The notes under the pieces: model-generated | Seen by the model: only the letters and a program-made list of their open reading frames with translations | Told to the model about the DNA's origin: nothing | Databases searched by the model: none | Translations under genes and position numbers: made by a program | Assembly: GCA_029582155.1 (NCBI GenBank) | Contig: CM055895.1 | Span: 58,469,028-58,533,027, forward strand | Direction: 5' to 3' | From: Panopea generosa | Taxonomy: Eukaryota > Mollusca > Bivalvia > Adapedonta > Hiatellidae | DNA: 64,000 nucleotides | Shown here: piece after piece, positions 24,413 through 36,254 of the stretch | Layout: each line of letters begins with the position of its first letter | How positions within the stretch are numbered: position 1 is the stretch's first letter

Positions 24413-24803
24413 CACATAGATCAAACCTCGCTATTCTCTCGTCATCATATCAGTATACAAGACAGTGTAAATATAATTAAACCACTAGTCTATTCTCTCT
24501 TACGAATGTAACAGAACATTCATAATGTAAAAGTTCTCAGGTCCAATTATATGCCAAAATAGTCCGATCGTCGCACCATCAAAGAGGCAAGCGTGGTGTC
24601 CACCTGAAAAGGACCAACCGCCAAACATGTAGTATGCTCGACAATCATAGGAGTAAAGCTTTACGCGTTTAGCAAATAAGGGTATAACGTTTCAAAGACC
24701 TAAGATCTTAAGTCACATCTCCATTACTTCATTTTTAAGATTTATTGCTTGATGTCTTAAACTCTTCATGAGCAAATAAAATTAATGCATTTAGGTCTCA
24801 TTC

Positions 24804-25242
24804 CACAGTTGCGTCCCATTATGTCACGGTAGCAAGCAAGATTCGTGCTCTTCAAAAAGTCCAATGTAATTTGGATTGAAATTACACAGTTGCGCCCCTT
24901 TATGTCACGGTAGCAAGCAAGATTCGTGCTCTTCAAAAAGTCCCATGTAATTTGGATTGAAATTGCACAGTTGCGTTCCTTTATGTCACGGTAGCAAGCA
25001 AGATTCGTGCTCTTCAAAAAGTCCAATGTAATTTGGATTGAAATTACACAGTTGCGTCCCTTTATGTCACGGTAGCAAGCAAGATTCGTGCTCTTCAAAA
25101 AGTCCCATGTAATTTGGATTGAAATTACACAGTTGCGCCCATTTATGTCACGGTAGCAAGCAAGATTTGTGCTCTTCAAAAAGTCCAATGTAATTTAGAT
25201 TGAAATTACACAATTGCGTCCCTTTATGTCACGGTAGCAAGC
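24804..25242. repeat. 81-bp tandem array 1, about 5.4 copies
   Basis: The monomer contains CACAGTTGCGTCCCTTTATG, TCACGGTAGCAAGCAAGATT, CGTGCTCTTCAAAAAGTCC and AATGTAATTTGGATTGAAAT. The period of 81 bp is a multiple of three, so the minus strand is open (24766-25188, 27-residue KSTNLACYRDIKGRNCVISI repeat). It is the truncated remainder of the element array left in duplication copy 1. Confidence 0.95.
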
Positions 25243-25788
25243 ATTACAGGTAAAACGGCCTGGAAATGTTCCAATTCAGAGCCATTGTTTCCTGAATAAC
25301 GTGCAAGCCTCGTCTTTGATTACACTGAGGTCAGGTATTCTTCTTCCGAGGTTGAACATAAAATGCGATAAAAGAGAGTAATCATAGAATGTAGAATTTA
25401 ATTCAAAGAATGATTAATTAGTCATTTACAATTAATCATTAAACAATTAGGGAAGTCAGCACATTAGTGTTGAACTGGTATGCGTTTATTTTATAAACAA
25501 GTGTACGAAATGCACAAAAAGAATTGTGGTACGGAATTATTATGCTGTTGAAAAACACGATATATATATACACGATATATATATAATCACTTTATCGGTA
25601 TTTCTTAGGTTCTGATTCTACCAATGAGGAGTAGTTTGCTTAAGTTGCAAGAAGTTGTTTTACATTCGATGTAAAAGGAAAAAAACTAAAGTTAGGATCA
25701 TGATAGGCGTGTTTATCGGTCTTTTATCACGATGTATTCCAAATATTTTGATGGGAAACACCGTTTTCGCATAACACTGATTATAACG

Positions 25789-26014
25789 TCAAGTTTGTTT
25801 TATTGGTAGAAGAAGAATATACAGATGTATACGCGTGATTCGAATTACCTTTTTCCGGTTATCGACTAGCAAACATTTACATAAAATTGTCGGACTGAGC
25901 TTGACTCGAAACCACGACCTAAGCGATGACAAGCTAAGAATCATGAGAACGCTTGGTATTGGATGACCTAATAGTTTTTTTATCGGGAAAATAGAATTCC
26001 ATATTAATCCCATA
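25789..26014 (-). repeat. SINE family D relic (copy in duplication 2)
   Basis: Duplicate of 23365-23590 with the same sequence. Confidence 0.4.
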
Positions 26015-26427
26015 ATTCACCGAATCAGTGTTTGCGCCAACGTGAGCACATCTATCACAATACCATACACATACTCAATACATGAATTAATCATACCAAG
26101 TACTATACAAACGTATAGCAGGAGTGAAATAGCTACTACAGCAGAACGGTCAGTGGTAAAGCCGCCACTAAGGACCTAATGCCTTGTTTACGGATGCAAC
26201 ATACATCGTTCTTTCCCAACATCGTCACATCATGAAGCATAATGGTGTAAACATGGTAAGCCACATCAGACTCCACTACTACAATAGAAAAAACATGCTC
26301 ATATGTGTTGTATAACCCCACCCCTCTCTCACACACACACACGCCCTAAACGTAATAAACACACATACGTATAAAAAATCTGACAACCAGGTTTCACCGA
26401 CTTGAAACAGCCAGCAACTCAACAGCC

Positions 26428-26529
26428 ATTAGGTAGCTTAACCTTAGGGTTAGTTAACCTATGGTTAGTTATCTAGGGTTAGTTAGCCTAGGGTTAGTTA
26501 CCTAGGGTTAGTTAACCTAGGGTTAGCTA
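26428..26529. repeat. telomere-like TTAGGGTTAGTTA repeat, copy 2
   Basis: Second copy of the array at 24296, with a few base changes (for example ATGGTTAG, AGTTAGCC). Confidence 0.7.
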
Positions 26530-26900
26530 CCACATAGATCAAACCTCGCTATTCTCTCGTCATCATATCAGTATACAATATATAATTAAACCACTAGTCT
26601 ATTCTCTCTTACGAATGTAACAGAACATTCATAATGTAAAAGTTCTCAGGTCCAATTATATGCCAAAATAGTCCGATCGTCGCACGATCAAAGAGGCAAG
26701 CGTGGTGTCCACCTGAAAAGGACCAACCACCAAACATGTAGTATGCTCGACAATCATAGGAGTAAAGCTTTACGCGTTTAGCAAATAAGGATATAACGTT
26801 TAAAGACCTAAGATCTTAAGTCACATCTCCATTACTTCATTTTTAAGATTTATTGCTTGATGTCTTAAACTCTTCATAAGCAAATAAAATTAATGCATTT

Positions 26901-29650
26901 AGGACTCATTACACAGTTGCGTCCCATTATGTCACGGTAGCAAGCAAGATTCGTGCTCTTCAAAAAGTCCAATGTGATTTGGATTGAAATTACACAGTTG
27001 CGTCCCTTTATGTCACGGTAGTAAGCACGATTCGTGCTCTTCAAAAAGTCCAATGTAATTTGGATTGAAATTACAGAGTTGCGCCCCTTTATGTCACGGT
27101 AGAAAGCAAGATTTGTGCTCTTCAAAAAGTCCAATGTAATTTGGATTGAAATTACACAGTTGCACCCCTTTATTTCACGGTAGCAAGCATGATTCGTGCT
27201 CTTCAAAAAGTCCAATGTAATTTGGATTGAAATTACATAGTTGCGTCACTTTATATCACGGTAGCAAGCAAGATTCGTGCTCTTCAAAAAGTCCAATGTT
27301 ATTTGGATTGAAAAAACTCAGTTGCGCCCCTTTATGTCACGGTAGAAAGCAAGATTTGTGCTCTTCAAAAAGTCCAATGTTATTTGAATTGAAATTACAC
27401 AGTTGCGTCCCTTTATGTCACGGTAGCAAGCAAGATTCGTGCTCTTCAAAAAGTCCAATGTAATTTGGATTGAAATTACACAGTTGCGTCACTTTATGTC
27501 ACGGTAGCAAGCACGATTTGTGCTCTTCAAAAAGTCCCATGTAATTTGGATTGAAATAACACAGTTGCGCCCCTTTATGTCACGGTAGAAAGCAAGATTT
27601 GTTCTCTTCAAAAAGTCCAATGTAATTTGGATTGAAATTACACAGTTGCGTCCCTTTTTGTCACGGTAGCAAGCAAGATTCGTGCTCTTCAAAAAGTCCA
27701 ATGTAATTTGGATTGAAATTACACAATTGCGTCCCTTTATGTCACGGTAGCAAGCAAGATTCGTGCTCTTCAAAAAGTCCCATGTAATTTGGATTGAAAT
27801 TACACAGTTGCGTCCCTTTATGTCACGGTAGCAAGCAAGATTCGTGCTCTTCAAAAAAAACAATATTATTTGGATTGAAATTACACAGTTGCGTCCCTTT
27901 ATGTCACGGTAGCAAGCAAGATTCGTGCTCTTCAAAAAGTCCAATGTAATTTGGATTGAAATTACACAGTTGCGCCCCTTTATGTCACGGTAGCAAGCAA
28001 GATTCGTGCTCTTCAAAAAGTCCCATGTAATTTGGATTGAAATTACACAGTTGCGTCCCTTTATGTCACGGTAGCAAGCAAGATTCGTGCTCTTAAAAAA
28101 GTCCCATGTTATTTGGATTGAAATAACACAGTTGCGCCCCATTATGTCACTGTAGCAAGCAAGATTTGTGCTCTTCAAAAAGTCCAATGTAATTTGGAGT
28201 GAAATTACACAGTTGCGCCCCTTTATGTCACGGAAGCAAGCACGATTCGTGCTCTTCAAAAAGTCCAATGTAATTTGGATTGAAATTACACAAATGCGCC
28301 TCTTTATATCACGGTAGCAAGCAAGATTCGTACTCTTCAAAAACTACTATGTAATTTGGATTTAAATTACACAGTTGCGTTCCTTTATGTCACGGTAGCA
28401 AGCAAGATTCGTGCTCTTCAAAAAGTCCCATGTAATTTGGATTGAAATTACACAGTTGCGCCCCTTTATATCACGGTAGCAAGCAAGATTCGTGCTCTTC
28501 AAAAAGTCCCATGTAATTTGGATTGAAATTACACGTTTTCTTCCCTTTATGTCACGGTAGCAAGCAAGATTCGTGCTCTTCACAAAGTCCCATGTACTTT
28601 GAAGTGAAATTACACAGTTGCGCCTCTTTGTATCACGGTAGCAAGCAAGATTCGTGCTCTTCAAAAAGTCCCATGTAATTTGGATTGAAATTACACAGTT
28701 GCGCCCCTTTATGTCACGGTAGCAAGCAAGATTCGTGCTCTTCACAAAGTCCCATGTACTTTGAAGTGAAATTACACAGTTGCGCCTCTTTATATCACGG
28801 TAGCAAGCAAGATTCGTGCTCCTCATAAAGTCCCATGTAATTTGGATTGAAATTACACAGTTGCGTCCCTTTATGTCACGGTAGCAAGCACGATTTGTGC
28901 TCTTCAAAAAGTCCAATGTAATTTGGATTGAAATTACACAGTTGCGTCCCTTTATGTCACGGTAGCAAGCAAGATTCGTGCTCTTCACAAAGTCCCATGT
29001 ACTTTGAAGTGAAATTACACAGTTGCGTCCCTTTTTGTCACGGTAGCAAGCAAGATTCGTGCTCTTCACAAAGTCCCATGTACTTTGAAGTGAAATTACA
29101 CAGTTGCGCCCCTTTATATCACGGTAGCAAGCAAGATTCGTGCTCTTCACAAAGTCACATGTACTTTGAAGTGAAATTACACAGTTGCGCCTCTTTATAT
29201 CACGGTAGGAAGCAAGATTCGTGCTTTCAAAAAGTCCCATGTACTTTGAAGTGAAATTACACAGTTGCATCCCTTTATGTCACGGTAGCAACCAAGGTTC
29301 GTGCTCTTCAAAAAGTCCCATGTAATTTGGATTGAAATATTTTCAAAACGGTTCCTAAGGATTGTGATTTGTTGCTGCAGATGAAGGCACAGCATATACT
29401 ACAACAAGGTGTCACTGGTGTAGAGGATTTTAACAGATGCATGCATTTATGAGAATTTGGGGACCTTTTATAAAAAAAAGAAAAACTGCGGGTGTCACTG
29501 CACTGTGTTTGGAAAACGACAAGCTGATCAAGCTATCAATTTTTGTGCATGACACCTTTCTGCCATGAAAAAGATTAATAAAAACGATGTGTTTATTTTT
29601 TCAACTTTGGAAATCCTAGACCAAAGAACAAAATTCAACTGTGTAAAGAC
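26901..29650. mobile_element. non-autonomous DNA element carrying an 81-bp tandem array
   Basis: The left end reads GGACTCATTACACAGTTG (26902-26919) and the right end CAACTGTGTAAAGAC (29636-29650), so the termini are inverted repeats sharing TTACACAGTTG. Inside are about 30 monomers of the 81-bp repeat and then about 310 bp of non-repetitive DNA (29339-29650). A short relative at 50503-50964 has the same left end, one degenerate monomer, the same right part and better-preserved inverted ends. No transposase frame is present. Structurally this is a MITE-like element whose internal segment has expanded as a satellite. Confidence 0.65.
26912..29338. repeat. 81-bp tandem array 2, about 30 copies
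   Basis: Same monomer as array 1. Two variants alternate: a GTAATTTGGATTGAAATTAC form and, from about 28590, a GTACTTTGAAGTGAAATTAC form. The second clusters in the distal third, so homogenisation is local. Both strands hold long repeat ORFs (minus 27489-28340 and 28362-29270, plus 27227-27463 and 28928-29254), interrupted where a monomer gains or loses bases. These ORFs follow from the period. Confidence 0.97.
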
Positions 29651-29654
29651 AATT

Positions 29655-30178
29655 CGTAAAAATATGTATCTGTTTTATTAGTAAAAACACTAATTGTTTG
29701 CCGCTATATTTCTCTGTTCTGAGGTACCTTTATGTGATATCGTGTTATGTTGCTACATACACCTTTTTATTTGCATTTACCTCACTTTTTCTATGTAATT
29801 AAATGTATATTTTTGTGGAAGTGGTTCTATTTATAATGCATCAAACAATAGTATACACTTCTTTTGATACCTGTTTTTCTAATAAATTACATCTATTACT
29901 GTCATATTTACAAAAAAATGATACATTTACACATCAATTAAATACTTATAACAATAGCACAAATCTTAAAGGATGATAATTTTTAATATGCAATACATTG
30001 TATACAATGATGTCACAGATATCGCCTGGTATGAATTGTAGAGTGGCCTTAAACATTGTTTTGTTTCTTTCAAATCTACTTAATGACAAATAATGAATTG
30101 AATTCATGCTAATATTATGACATTATCTCATTTCGCAACTCGACGGGACAAGACAAACTAGTTTGAATTACAGGTTAA
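29655..30178. other. AT-rich spacer
   Basis: No gene or repeat recognised. Confidence 0.4.
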
Positions 30179-30181
30179 ACT

Positions 30182-30294
30182 ATACATGTACATGTGCATA
30201 CATCGAAACAGAAACTCGGCCCGGGACAAGATAAGTGGTTCGAGCAATATGTGGTGTTCAAGCCATCCGTGTTCGAGCCAACGAAGTTCTACTG
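30182..30294. repeat. pogo-like MITE, half copy
   Basis: Matches the right half of the element at 57275-57468: ATGTACATGTG, then ACATCGAAACAGAAACTCGG, then CGTGTTCGAGCC and the end GAAGTTCTACTG. The left terminal repeat is missing. Confidence 0.6.
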
Positions 30295-30402
30295 CTTTTC
30301 TTATCTTCTGTTGTGTGGTTAGTGTTTTGTTTAGTTAATAATAACAGTGTCAATAAAAACACAGTAACTATGGAAAAATCTTTATTTTTATCTGATCCAT
30401 AG

Positions 30403-30551
30403 TTTGGAATGGAGGTAGGAATGTTGATAGCAAGGTAATATCACTTAAAGATGAATGGTTTACCTATGGAGACAGAGAACTAATGCCCTTACCTACACTG
30501 GAAACGGCTATGCAGTCAGACACACTTTCCGACGTGTTTAATCTCAACTAA
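30403..30551 (+). CDS. candidate 3'-terminal coding exon
   Basis: A good acceptor (TTTATTTTTATCTGATCCATAG, ending 30402) is followed by 2 bases and 48 open codons ending in TAA at 30549-30551. They read WNGGRNVDSKVISLKDEWFT and later RELMPLPTLETAMQSDTLSD. The residues are balanced and charged, unlike random translations of this AT-rich DNA, and GC content is locally higher. I do not recognise the protein. Upstream exons of the same gene are not identified, and the downstream DNA has no immediate AATAAA. A retroelement remnant remains possible. Confidence 0.4.
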
Positions 30552-30707
30552 GCAAATTATTCCCAAATTGATGAGTGTTTGAAAATGAGAGTTATATAAC
30601 GCCCGTTAACTAATGAGAAAAACACGAATCTAGACATGTGCACTGCAAGTATAAACAAGTGAGTTTCTACTATATTCATTATTACTGAGGTATCCAAGAA
30701 GAAATTC

Positions 30708-30943
30708 GCCGCCCGGCTACAGTCTCCATGATGATTGATATACGACATTGTGTCTCATTATCAATCGTCTCTCGCCGCTGATTCAAGTGGGAAAGTTATC
30801 AGTTACTTGCGGAGATGGGGTGTACTCGAGTTCTGGTTAATCTCTCAGGATCCCAGGAAACAGTGGCTAGGTTAACTGATCGGCTGTTAGCCCTCGATGA
30901 CATAAAAATTACCCTAAATATTCAATCAATCAATCAAAGAAGA
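30708..30943 (+). repeat. SINE family A, 5'-truncated
   Basis: From CCCGGCTACAGTCTCCATGA through ACATTGTGTCTC and GATCGGCTGTTAGCCC to the tail AAATATTCAATCAATCAATC. It matches the reverse complement of 58629-58855 and lacks most of the tRNA-like head. Confidence 0.75.
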
Positions 30944-30944
30944 A

Positions 30945-33230
30945 ATAGTACCCATCAAATTTGGTAATAATTGTATATGTTTCACGGGAAAATTTAACGA
31001 AAAAGACGATATTGATATACGAAGGTAGTAGTATGGTGGTATGCACTATTTTCATTTATATTTTGAAAATCTAAAGCAACAGCATCACCATCGTAATATA
31101 TCGTTCATAAAAGCATAAATAATAATAGCCAATAAATGGAATCTGCTTCATTTGCCAGTAAACGTTGCATTTAAGAAATACCAGTATATGAAGACGTCCA
31201 ACTTGTTTTCAGCGTTGAAATATGATGTTCATGCGTGTTGGACCGGTACAATGAGATATTTGGTCTTTACGGGTCAGTAAGCAAACTGCTTTTTTTATTG
31301 TTTTTAAAAACTGTTTTAAATAACAATATAACATTCGCGCGATTATTCGATACGGCTAGCTAAAACGGTGTTCACATAATGCTACTTATTTGTTTTTATA
31401 TGTATTTATTTGAGCAAGTTCGTGTTTTACACAGTGACCTTACACACGTGTGTATGTATATTACCGCATATGTAAGGGATTACTTTTATTCACACAACAT
31501 CGTTATAATGTGACTATGGGAGAATAACGAGGGCGTGAACTTGTTAACCAGCTGTCAATTCTCCAGCGGTGGTTTCTGACCGTTCGAAGGTATTGTACTT
31601 ATTGTGATCAGTAATTCACATGGGTTCCGTTTATACTTTTGTCGTGTTCGTATCTTTGGAATCATACGCCTCATGCTGTTTGAACAGCTTGTGGAAAGAC
31701 TGCCACTAAAGGTCTAAACTTGTCTCACAGCAGACGATCTATTTTCTAGACATGTTTCATATCCTACCAGCAGACAGTATAAATAAAGGTAATAAAAATA
31801 AAACTGTTCTCTCTAGGATTTTATCAACATATAACGTGATATTAACACAACTTCGTCGCATTTCCCCATTAAATTTAATTTTAACAATTTGATTTATGTA
31901 TTGCAACTTCGAAGCATTGAACAATGTGCTTACCTAGCAGAAGTAGAAGAAGAAATGATTATCAGAAGAAAAAGGACACAGACATGACAATCATTAAACG
32001 CACATTATACAAGGAATAATTACCCTTGTGATAACCACAATTCAAACATACTTCAGAACTAACAACATGAGTAAATGCCTTTGAGAATGTAAGTGCAAAA
32101 AGTCCTTTTTTCGTAACTTAGAGCCGATTAATTGGTACACCAACCTCGCTCTTTCCCACCACCCACACCACCTACCTCACCCAACTTACCACCCGTCGTC
32201 ATATTGTTGAATTAGAAGGTGCAAATGATGAATAACAAGTATAATAGTTAGATGTCAAACATGACTTGGGTTCAAATAGGCCATTATCAATTACTTGCTA
32301 GATTATCATCCGATTTTTTCTTAAAACCATGGAGGGCGGGAGGATTATATTTTTTATTTTCCTTTTTCCTTTTTTTTTTTTTTTTTTTTTATAAAAATAA
32401 AAAGGGTCGGGGCGGCATATAATATAGGGGGCGGGCAGGGATGATAATCTAGCAACAGATTTATTATGGCCTTATGTTTAAAATAATCTGCTCAATGCAT
32501 TGCTATATGGGACCGTATGCATTTTATACCGGACAATATATCCAGGGTTTCCATTCCAAGGCAAAACAAAATACAATATTGCTTAACCAATGTTTTTAAA
32601 TTCTAATAGAGCAGAGTACTTGATCCTAGAAGTGAATGAGCCGTTAGGAGATATGTATAAACGGTAAATATGACATTTAAGTGCTGTTTATATAATTAAT
32701 GTTTACTTTTTTCGCTTTCGTTTCATTTATCATCAGAAGCAACCTAGAGATGTTCCAGTCACCACTTTACAAACAATTTAGATAACACAACACCCAAAGT
32801 GGTTGTAATTGGCACATTTCCACTGTATTAAATCTGAGGAACATACGCTCGTCAGTTATAGTGTAAATGGTGAAGACATTGCGCATACTCACTAATGAAC
32901 TGGTGTCGGTATCAGTGTTCCATGGTGTCAATATAGATTGTATCATAATTAAAAACAGGTACATTGCAATACAAACGACACATGTATATCATATGTGTGA
33001 TATTGCATATGATATAAACAGTGGCTGTGATAGTGGATTGCTTAGACAAATGTGACGTAATCAAGATGACGATTAATTAATATTTGGTAATCAAACATAT
33101 GGCCATATATATCACAATCTCTGTACTAATTTTCAGCTTCTAGAACAACACGATTATACACAAACTGTGAATTACATACAATATGGTTGAATCATACGTA
33201 TCACAAGTTTATATAATAGTATTCGTATAT
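30945..33230. other. AT-rich spacer with a poly-T run and weak exon signal
   Basis: 32367-32390 is a T run followed by G-rich text (GGGTCGGGGCGGC, GGGGGCGGGCAGGG), unusual for this region. On the minus strand a very strong polypyrimidine tract (31985-31936, ending TTCTGCTAG) precedes 58 open codons (31933 down to 31757) starting VSTLFNASKLQYINQIV. The frame begins at phase 0, matching the end of the candidate first exon at 37400. A weak plus-strand acceptor is at 33133. None is called as a gene. Confidence 0.25.
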
Positions 33231-33234
33231 GACT

Positions 33235-33454
33235 TAGTCTGTAGAAGGAACCCAGCTTTCCCGATTGGGTCCATTAAATAGCAATTGTTACGAGCACGCT
33301 GATTGGTCAGTTGCTCCAGGGAACGTTTGAATGACGTTTTATTTTAGCAAGCATTCAATTGCTATGTATTGTGGGACAGGCATGGAATTCCCTGCTTTTT
33401 TCATTGGTGGTAAATAGACCTGATTCGGGAGATATCAGGTTCTGGGATAGACTA
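33235..33454 (+). mobile_element. MITE family F, copy 1
   Basis: Starts TAGTCTGTAGAAGGAACCCA and ends AGGTTCTGGGATAGACTA, an imperfect terminal inverted repeat (TAGTCT...AGAACC). The body (CTGATTGGTCAGTTGCTCC, GTGGGACAGGCATGGAATTC) is shared with 40059-40299 and, inverted, with 39280-39510. About 220 bp with no coding capacity. Confidence 0.8.
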
Positions 33455-33459
33455 TATAC

Positions 33460-35935
33460 GACTTATTTATCATAACAAGAGTTACACGTTAAATTGTAAA
33501 TTCCGTTCCATAATGCAATCAAGTACAAAGTGCATATGCAATAAGAAAGAATTTATTACCTTTTTGCACTAATGATACGACTTTTGCAGTCTTAATATCT
33601 AAATAAAATCGTGACATAAAGTTGCTACGCGCATGCGTCCATTGGTCGATTGGGAAAGTATTCGATCTAAACAAGGATCTGAGGCACTCTATTTATACGT
33701 CTGATTATAAAAATCAACAACTGAGTACGTGTTAGTAGTATTTTCAGAATATATGTTTTTTTTATTATCAGGCAAATATAAAGTAAACAATATACACATT
33801 TTATGGATAAATGGAAATGTGTGGCATATGATGAGAATTTATTTTAGATATTGAGGGTAATGCTTGCTAAACGAAGGTTTCATGTTGTATGAGATTAAAC
33901 TCCGACTTGTATTGCTTGAAAAGAGTTGCACTTGCATCGTGTGTATGATCTTGCCATTAACATAATGCAACAAAATGCCGATTGATGTTTGCATTAAATA
34001 TGCGTTCAGATACTTTGATATATGGAAGTGACAAAGAAATCATATGAATTCACTCTTCAAATCAAATGAATGAACACAGTGTGTTGGGCATCTTGTATGA
34101 ATTAGTAACTAATACTTTTGATCTGGAATATCACAAATAATGCTAAAAGAGTTATAACATTTTATGTCAGTGCTTTGTTTCTTTCATTTCAAAGGTACCC
34201 TGCTGCTGGCGCAAGTCAGCCAAACAGTAAAGTTTCTAGTTATATTCTAATATTCACTCAGACATTAGCCTTACGGAGGCCATACATTCCGGAAAGTATG
34301 TTCGACAGTTTTCGCATTTTGTCTTTAGAACTATATCCTTTTTATAATATTGTGATATACCTGTTGGTGAAATAATAATGCAGACAACAGATAAGATAAC
34401 ATTTAGACTTCTATGAGATTGATTTGTTAAACAGTTGATCAGTGAAATATTATGCACCAAACAGGCCTATCAAATGGCGGATCCTCCAACTGACGGAGAC
34501 ATATGTTGTTTTAACAATACAGCATACTATATTATATAAAAAAAACAAAAACATTGCATACATGGTTAAAGAGTTATAACACTCCATTCCTCTTAATTAT
34601 AAAAAAATGTATGTCCGAAAAGTTAGATTGTATCAGTACTTGTTCGTTATCTTTTCTGATTCGGTAAAATCATGTGGCTCATTTAGTGCTGTTCGAAAAT
34701 AGAAGAGTGCTTTTTCCGTTGCTATGAGTTTGGGCGTGAATGGTGATACATTTTTCATTGCTTCCCATGAACAGAATCGATAAAACCGAGTCAACTATTG
34801 CATCTATTATGACGCGTTCTGCGCATCCAAAAGGACCATTTTTTCTGTTATTGTTATTGTTATTGCCATAACAACAGCAATCCTACGTGTTCCACGACGG
34901 TCGTTATATGTCGTCCTTTATTCTCACTCACCACCCAGTCTTAAGAATATGTTGAGACTTGAAATCAAAAGTGAATTATGAAAAACACACGTAGAGATCA
35001 TTTTCTGAGACCAAAGTTTGCAAGCATGCAGGGACACATACTATATAGTCAAATAAACTCTAGATTTTATTCTAGCTGTCATGATAAACTAGACATCTAG
35101 AATAAAATCTGAATTCAGAATAAGCATGTTTTCTGGAAAGGTTGGTGAGTACGATTCCATATCTATTGAAATCATGCAGCTCATACAGTGTTGTTTGCAG
35201 CTGATACTTGATTGTGCGAAGGGTGTCTCATATTTCATTACCCAAAATGAGCAGTCTCGATAAAAACAAGTCTTTTAGTTTATTTTCGCATTCTCTGCAT
35301 TCAATGAATATTCTTTCAGGTGTTATTTACTGTGAATTAAGTACGAAAAACATTTGCAATGAAGAATTTTGCTAATGCATTCTAATTACGTATAATCAAG
35401 GTATCTCATGTTCAAATTAAAACATAAAAACAAACAGACACGTTGTAATATGGTATAAGTAGAGACGGAAACATGAATTACGAAGGTAGACGAAATGGTA
35501 TGGAATATATTGAAATGATATTAAAAGCCAAAGTTGTTGATAGAACTTGCTCAGTGCATCGTTCTAGATAAAATATTAAATGTCTTATCTCTAATCACAT
35601 ACGATAAATTCTTCAAATAATAATAAAAAATAAAAACGGCTATACTTAAAATATATAAATACCTTAAGCATGTCATGATATTTCGATAAGAAATGTAAGG
35701 TAGATAGTTCATACAGAACTTCCTTTCAAAATCGTGTTGGGTAAAATGTCTGTACTATGACAGAACTGATTGAACATACTTATAGTACTTGCCATTCTAG
35801 TTCTTTTAGTTAAGATGAATCGTGCTAGTAAAGGCCATCATATGTCACTCAAAGAAAGTCCCCACCCTACCACACTCAGAACCAAAATATTAAGTTCTAT
35901 TCGTCAACATTTTTTTAATTGGGCTCGACACCATT
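33460..35935. other. AT-rich spacer with one candidate ORF
   Basis: The plus ORF 34118-34375 (85 codons) contains RYPAAGASQPNSKVSS right after an acceptor-like TTTCTTTCATTTCAAAG and later ALRRPYIPESMFDSFRILSL. It reads like protein but matches no family I know. At about 35058-35108, ATTTTATTCTAG and CTAGAATAAAAT form a small inverted pair. The rest is featureless. Confidence 0.25.
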
Positions 35936-35939
35936 TTTA

Positions 35940-36055
35940 CAACACATAACATATTATATATGGCATAATTTGTTTTATTGGTGGAGGAAGACTGCTCGAA
36001 ACCATTATCTCAGCGTTGAGAAGTGGCCTTGAGATGATGCCATGAATCTTCAGAC
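35940..36055 (-). repeat. SINE family D relic
   Basis: TTTATTGGTGGAGGAAGACT is followed by CTCGAAACCATTATCTCAGC and a degraded head, parallel to 23365-23590. Confidence 0.4.
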
Positions 36056-36114
36056 CTCAGCAACCCCACCTGAACAATTAACAATTTCAATTGTCTATGT
36101 TTAGTTTGAACTTA

Positions 36115-36250
36115 TTTATTTTACTTCGATTGTGAAACAAGTACTTACAACTAAAGCAAATCACGCTCGAAGTCTTCCTGGTTAGAACCAGTACTAAGCA
36201 TAGGCGGGAAAATGTCTTGCTCAAGGAGTTGTCTATGCTAATATAGCCCT
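36115..36250 (-). repeat. SINE family B, reverse copy
   Basis: Begins at the tail (TATTTTACTTCGATTGTGAA), then CACGCTCGAAGTCTTCCTGG, GAACCAGTACTAAGCATA and TGTCTTGCTCAAGGA. The head is lost. Confidence 0.75.
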
Positions 36251-36254
36251 TAAA

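Larger units (their letters stand above)
22818..25242. repeat. tandem segmental duplication, copy 1
   Basis: The segment starting ATTACAGGTAAAACGGCCTG at 22818 is repeated, at near identity, from 25243. Copy 1 carries a unique block (22818-24800) and then about 5.4 monomers of the 81-bp repeat, at which point copy 2 begins inside a monomer (TAGCAAGC|ATTACAGG). Copy 1 has 293 bp (23923-24215) absent from copy 2. The very high identity, including the identical 74-codon ORF at 23365 and 25789, indicates a recent event. The outer breakpoint at 25242 lies inside the satellite. Confidence 0.93.
25243..26911. repeat. tandem segmental duplication, copy 2 (unique block)
   Basis: Matches 22818-24803 almost base for base except the 293-bp gap (join at GCCCT|AAACG near 26346) and small indels. 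It leads directly into the larger 81-bp array. Confidence 0.93.

Noticed and set aside
27489-29270. 283- and 302-codon minus-strand ORFs as genes
   Set aside because: They translate the 81-bp satellite. The period is a multiple of three, the plus strand is open too, and the frame has no unique N- or C-terminal part.
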